Assembly (NCBI RefSeq): GCF_019710585.1
Contig: NZ_JAIFZQ010000019.1
Location: 1-61,476, forward strand
Direction of reading: 5' to 3'
DNA length: 61,476 bases
From: Arthrobacter sp. MAHUQ-56
Lineage (GTDB): Bacteria > Actinomycetota > Actinomycetes > Actinomycetales > Micrococcaceae
Part shown: positions 60,555 through 61,476 of the stretch, in pieces
Layout: each line of letters begins with the position of its first letter
Numbering within the stretch: position 1 is the stretch's first letter
Notes under the pieces: generated by a model
Told to the model about the DNA's origin: nothing
Databases searched by the model: none
Seen by the model: the letters and a program-made list of their open reading frames with translations, nothing else
Made by a program: the position numbers and the translations under genes

Positions 60555-60863
60555 ATGCCGACCATCGATATTGAACAGACCCGCAACCAGGCCCGCGCCC
60601 TGCTGGATTCGCGCATCGAGTCCGTCACGAACCTGGTCAAGACCAGGCAACGCATCACCGACCTGCGCGAGCAGCTCGCGGACGCCGAGCGTGAGGACAA
60701 ACGTGCCTACGTTCGCGCCACCAAGGACGGGTGGAGTCCCGAGGAACTGAAGAAGCTCGGGCTCGAATCCGGGGCCGCAGCGCGGCGACGGAAGCCGGCC
60801 ACCACGCGCACTGCAGACGACAGCACGCCATCCTCCAATGGTGGGGAAATCGGGTCGGAGTAA
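60555..60863 (+). CDS. Small hydrophilic plasmid-type protein
   Basis: A 102-aa protein divergent from mobC across the candidate oriT. Residues 5-60 are helical (IEQTRNQARALLDSRIESVT, KTRQRITDLREQLADAERED) and may form a coiled coil; WSPEELKKLGLES follows, and the tail is Arg/Ser/Thr-rich and disordered. GGTGGGAT lies just before ATG 60555. Function unknown; position next to mobC and oriT suggests a DNA-processing accessory role. Confidence 0.6.
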   Translation: MPTIDIEQTRNQARALLDSRIESVTNLVKTRQRITDLREQLADAEREDKRAYVRATKDGWSPEELKKLGLESGAAARRRKPATTRTADDSTPSSNGGEIGSE

Positions 60864-61360
60864 GCCTGCCCCTCGCCCACCTGGGCACGGCAAAAGCTAT
60901 ACCCTTTGGGCTTTTCCCGCACACAGGTGGACGACGGGACCCACCGGACCGGCTGCACACAGACGCCGGCTCACCACCCGCACGAACGTCACCGCCGGGG
61001 CCGGCGTATGTGCACAGCCTCGACGGTCGCGGGGTGCCAGCGGCAGCCTTCCCCATGGTCAAAGGCCGCCGCTGCCGGCGCACCTTGAAGAGCGCTCGGG
61101 TTTTCTTCAGCAGGGACGACACGGGACTACACAGCGCCTCATCCTGGGGCGGACACGGAACCACTCCCAGGTGCTGGCTTCTAAAGCACAGGGGGGCTTC
61201 GCGGGCGGTACAGGGCGGTGACAACCACAAGCTGCAGGGCGGCGCTAATCACCACCAGCTTCCGCAGGTCCGCGTGATCCAAGCAATGGCACCAGCAGCA
61301 GCAAAAGAGTGACAAACCAGTCAACCTGACCGGCAAACAAGGAAGGCCGACACCCGTCAG
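60864..61360. other. No recognisable gene before the IS element
   Basis: About 500 bases. Open frames exist on both strands but their translations are rich in Arg, Pro and Gly and show no family blocks or ribosome-binding sites. A weak hairpin (AAAAGC near 60893, GCTTTT near 60911) may end the preceding gene. Confidence 0.45.
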
Positions 61361-61476
61361 TGAACTGCTCCCCGAAAGTTGGACTGAGAAATCGGTCCTT
61401 CTATCGGGGAGCAGTTTTATGCAGGAGAGTAGTTCGTTATCTGATGAACAGCGCGAGACCGCGGTAGCGTTGTTCG
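61361..61476 (+). mobile_element. Left end of an IS3-type insertion sequence (continues past window)
   Basis: From 61361 the sequence reads TGAACTGCTCCCCGAAAGTT, a TG-started end of the kind found in IS3-family elements. A partly complementary block, CTATCGGGGAGCAGTT, follows at 61401-61416, just before the orfA start. The right end and target duplication are outside the window. Confidence 0.6.
61419..61476 (+). CDS. IS3-type transposase OrfA, first 19 codons
   Basis: ATG 61419 is preceded by GGGGAG 6 bp upstream. The visible residues SSLSDEQRETAVALF resemble the start of an OrfA helix-turn-helix protein of IS3 elements. The gene is cut by the window edge. In IS3 elements OrfA is joined to OrfB by programmed frameshifting. 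Confidence 0.55.
   Translation, partial: MQESSSLSDEQRETAVALF

Noticed and set aside
1..61476. CRISPR arrays, rRNA genes, tRNA genes and riboswitches
   Set aside because: No regularly spaced repeat array of CRISPR type and no rRNA, tRNA or known riboswitch signature was seen on either strand by eye; the only short periodic repeats are the GATTGTT trio, the IS21 end repeats and the GTCCAAAG pair.

Overview
The window reads as a high-GC actinobacterial accessory replicon or island. Gene styles (GH35, DUF2264 and YesL-type sugar loci, PobA, DUF2384/RES relics, a mobC-relaxase pair) and high-GC third positions fit Arthrobacter, Paenarthrobacter or Pseudarthrobacter. This is inference from protein style; no rRNA or tRNA marker is present. 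The mobilisation module at the right end and the amount of broken mobile DNA suggest a large plasmid or an integrated mobilisable element.

Region A (1-20364) is a plant-glycan locus. After the tail of an MFS transporter comes a 1715-aa secreted modular glycosidase with a GH59/GH30-like catalytic domain. A leftward, translationally coupled operon follows (heparinase-like protein, DeoR-HTH/LacI-sensor hybrid regulator, ThuA-like protein, DUF2264 protein). Facing it is a rightward operon: 2-hydroxyacid dehydrogenase, sugar ABC importer, YesL-like protein, GH35 beta-galactosidase, small protein and galE. Together they can release, import and process galactose-containing oligosaccharides. Three evenly spaced GATTGTT repeats sit in the divergent promoter.

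Region B (20365-23914) is a graveyard of relics: a KDPG aldolase fragment, an antitoxin-like ORF, a frameshifted IS21 istB with 22-bp-spaced end repeats, a broken polysaccharide deacetylase, an antitoxin/RES toxin remnant, and an HTH gene with three in-frame stops.

Region C (23915-52709) is a catabolic island that I could not match to one named pathway. It has a pyranose-oxidase-like GMC enzyme, three Gfo/Idh/MocA dehydrogenases, two xylose-isomerase-like TIM barrels, two aldo/keto reductases, an alpha/beta hydrolase, an AhpD/CMD protein, a luciferase-like flavin monooxygenase, a flavin reductase fused to a GntR/FCD regulator, two cupins, an Asp/Glu-racemase-like protein, an M24 protein without metal ligands, a cyclase-family hydrolase, an Fe3+/spermidine-type ABC importer, and PucR and LacI regulators. 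Five copies of a palindrome close to TAGTAATGCATTACTA lie in four promoter regions and tie these operons into one regulon. The enzyme mix suggests oxidation of a glycoside or sugar-like compound to a 3-keto intermediate, C-C or C-O cleavage, and oxidation of the released part.

Region D (52710-56997) has a transposase relic, intact pobA (4-hydroxybenzoate 3-monooxygenase), a truncated FMN alpha-hydroxyacid dehydrogenase, and a YhcG/DUF1016 nuclease-like gene preceded by two palindromes 63 bp apart.

Region E (56997-61476) is the mobilisation module: a coiled-coil protein, a relaxase, mobC, a candidate oriT, a small plasmid-type protein, and the left end of an IS3-type element running off the window.
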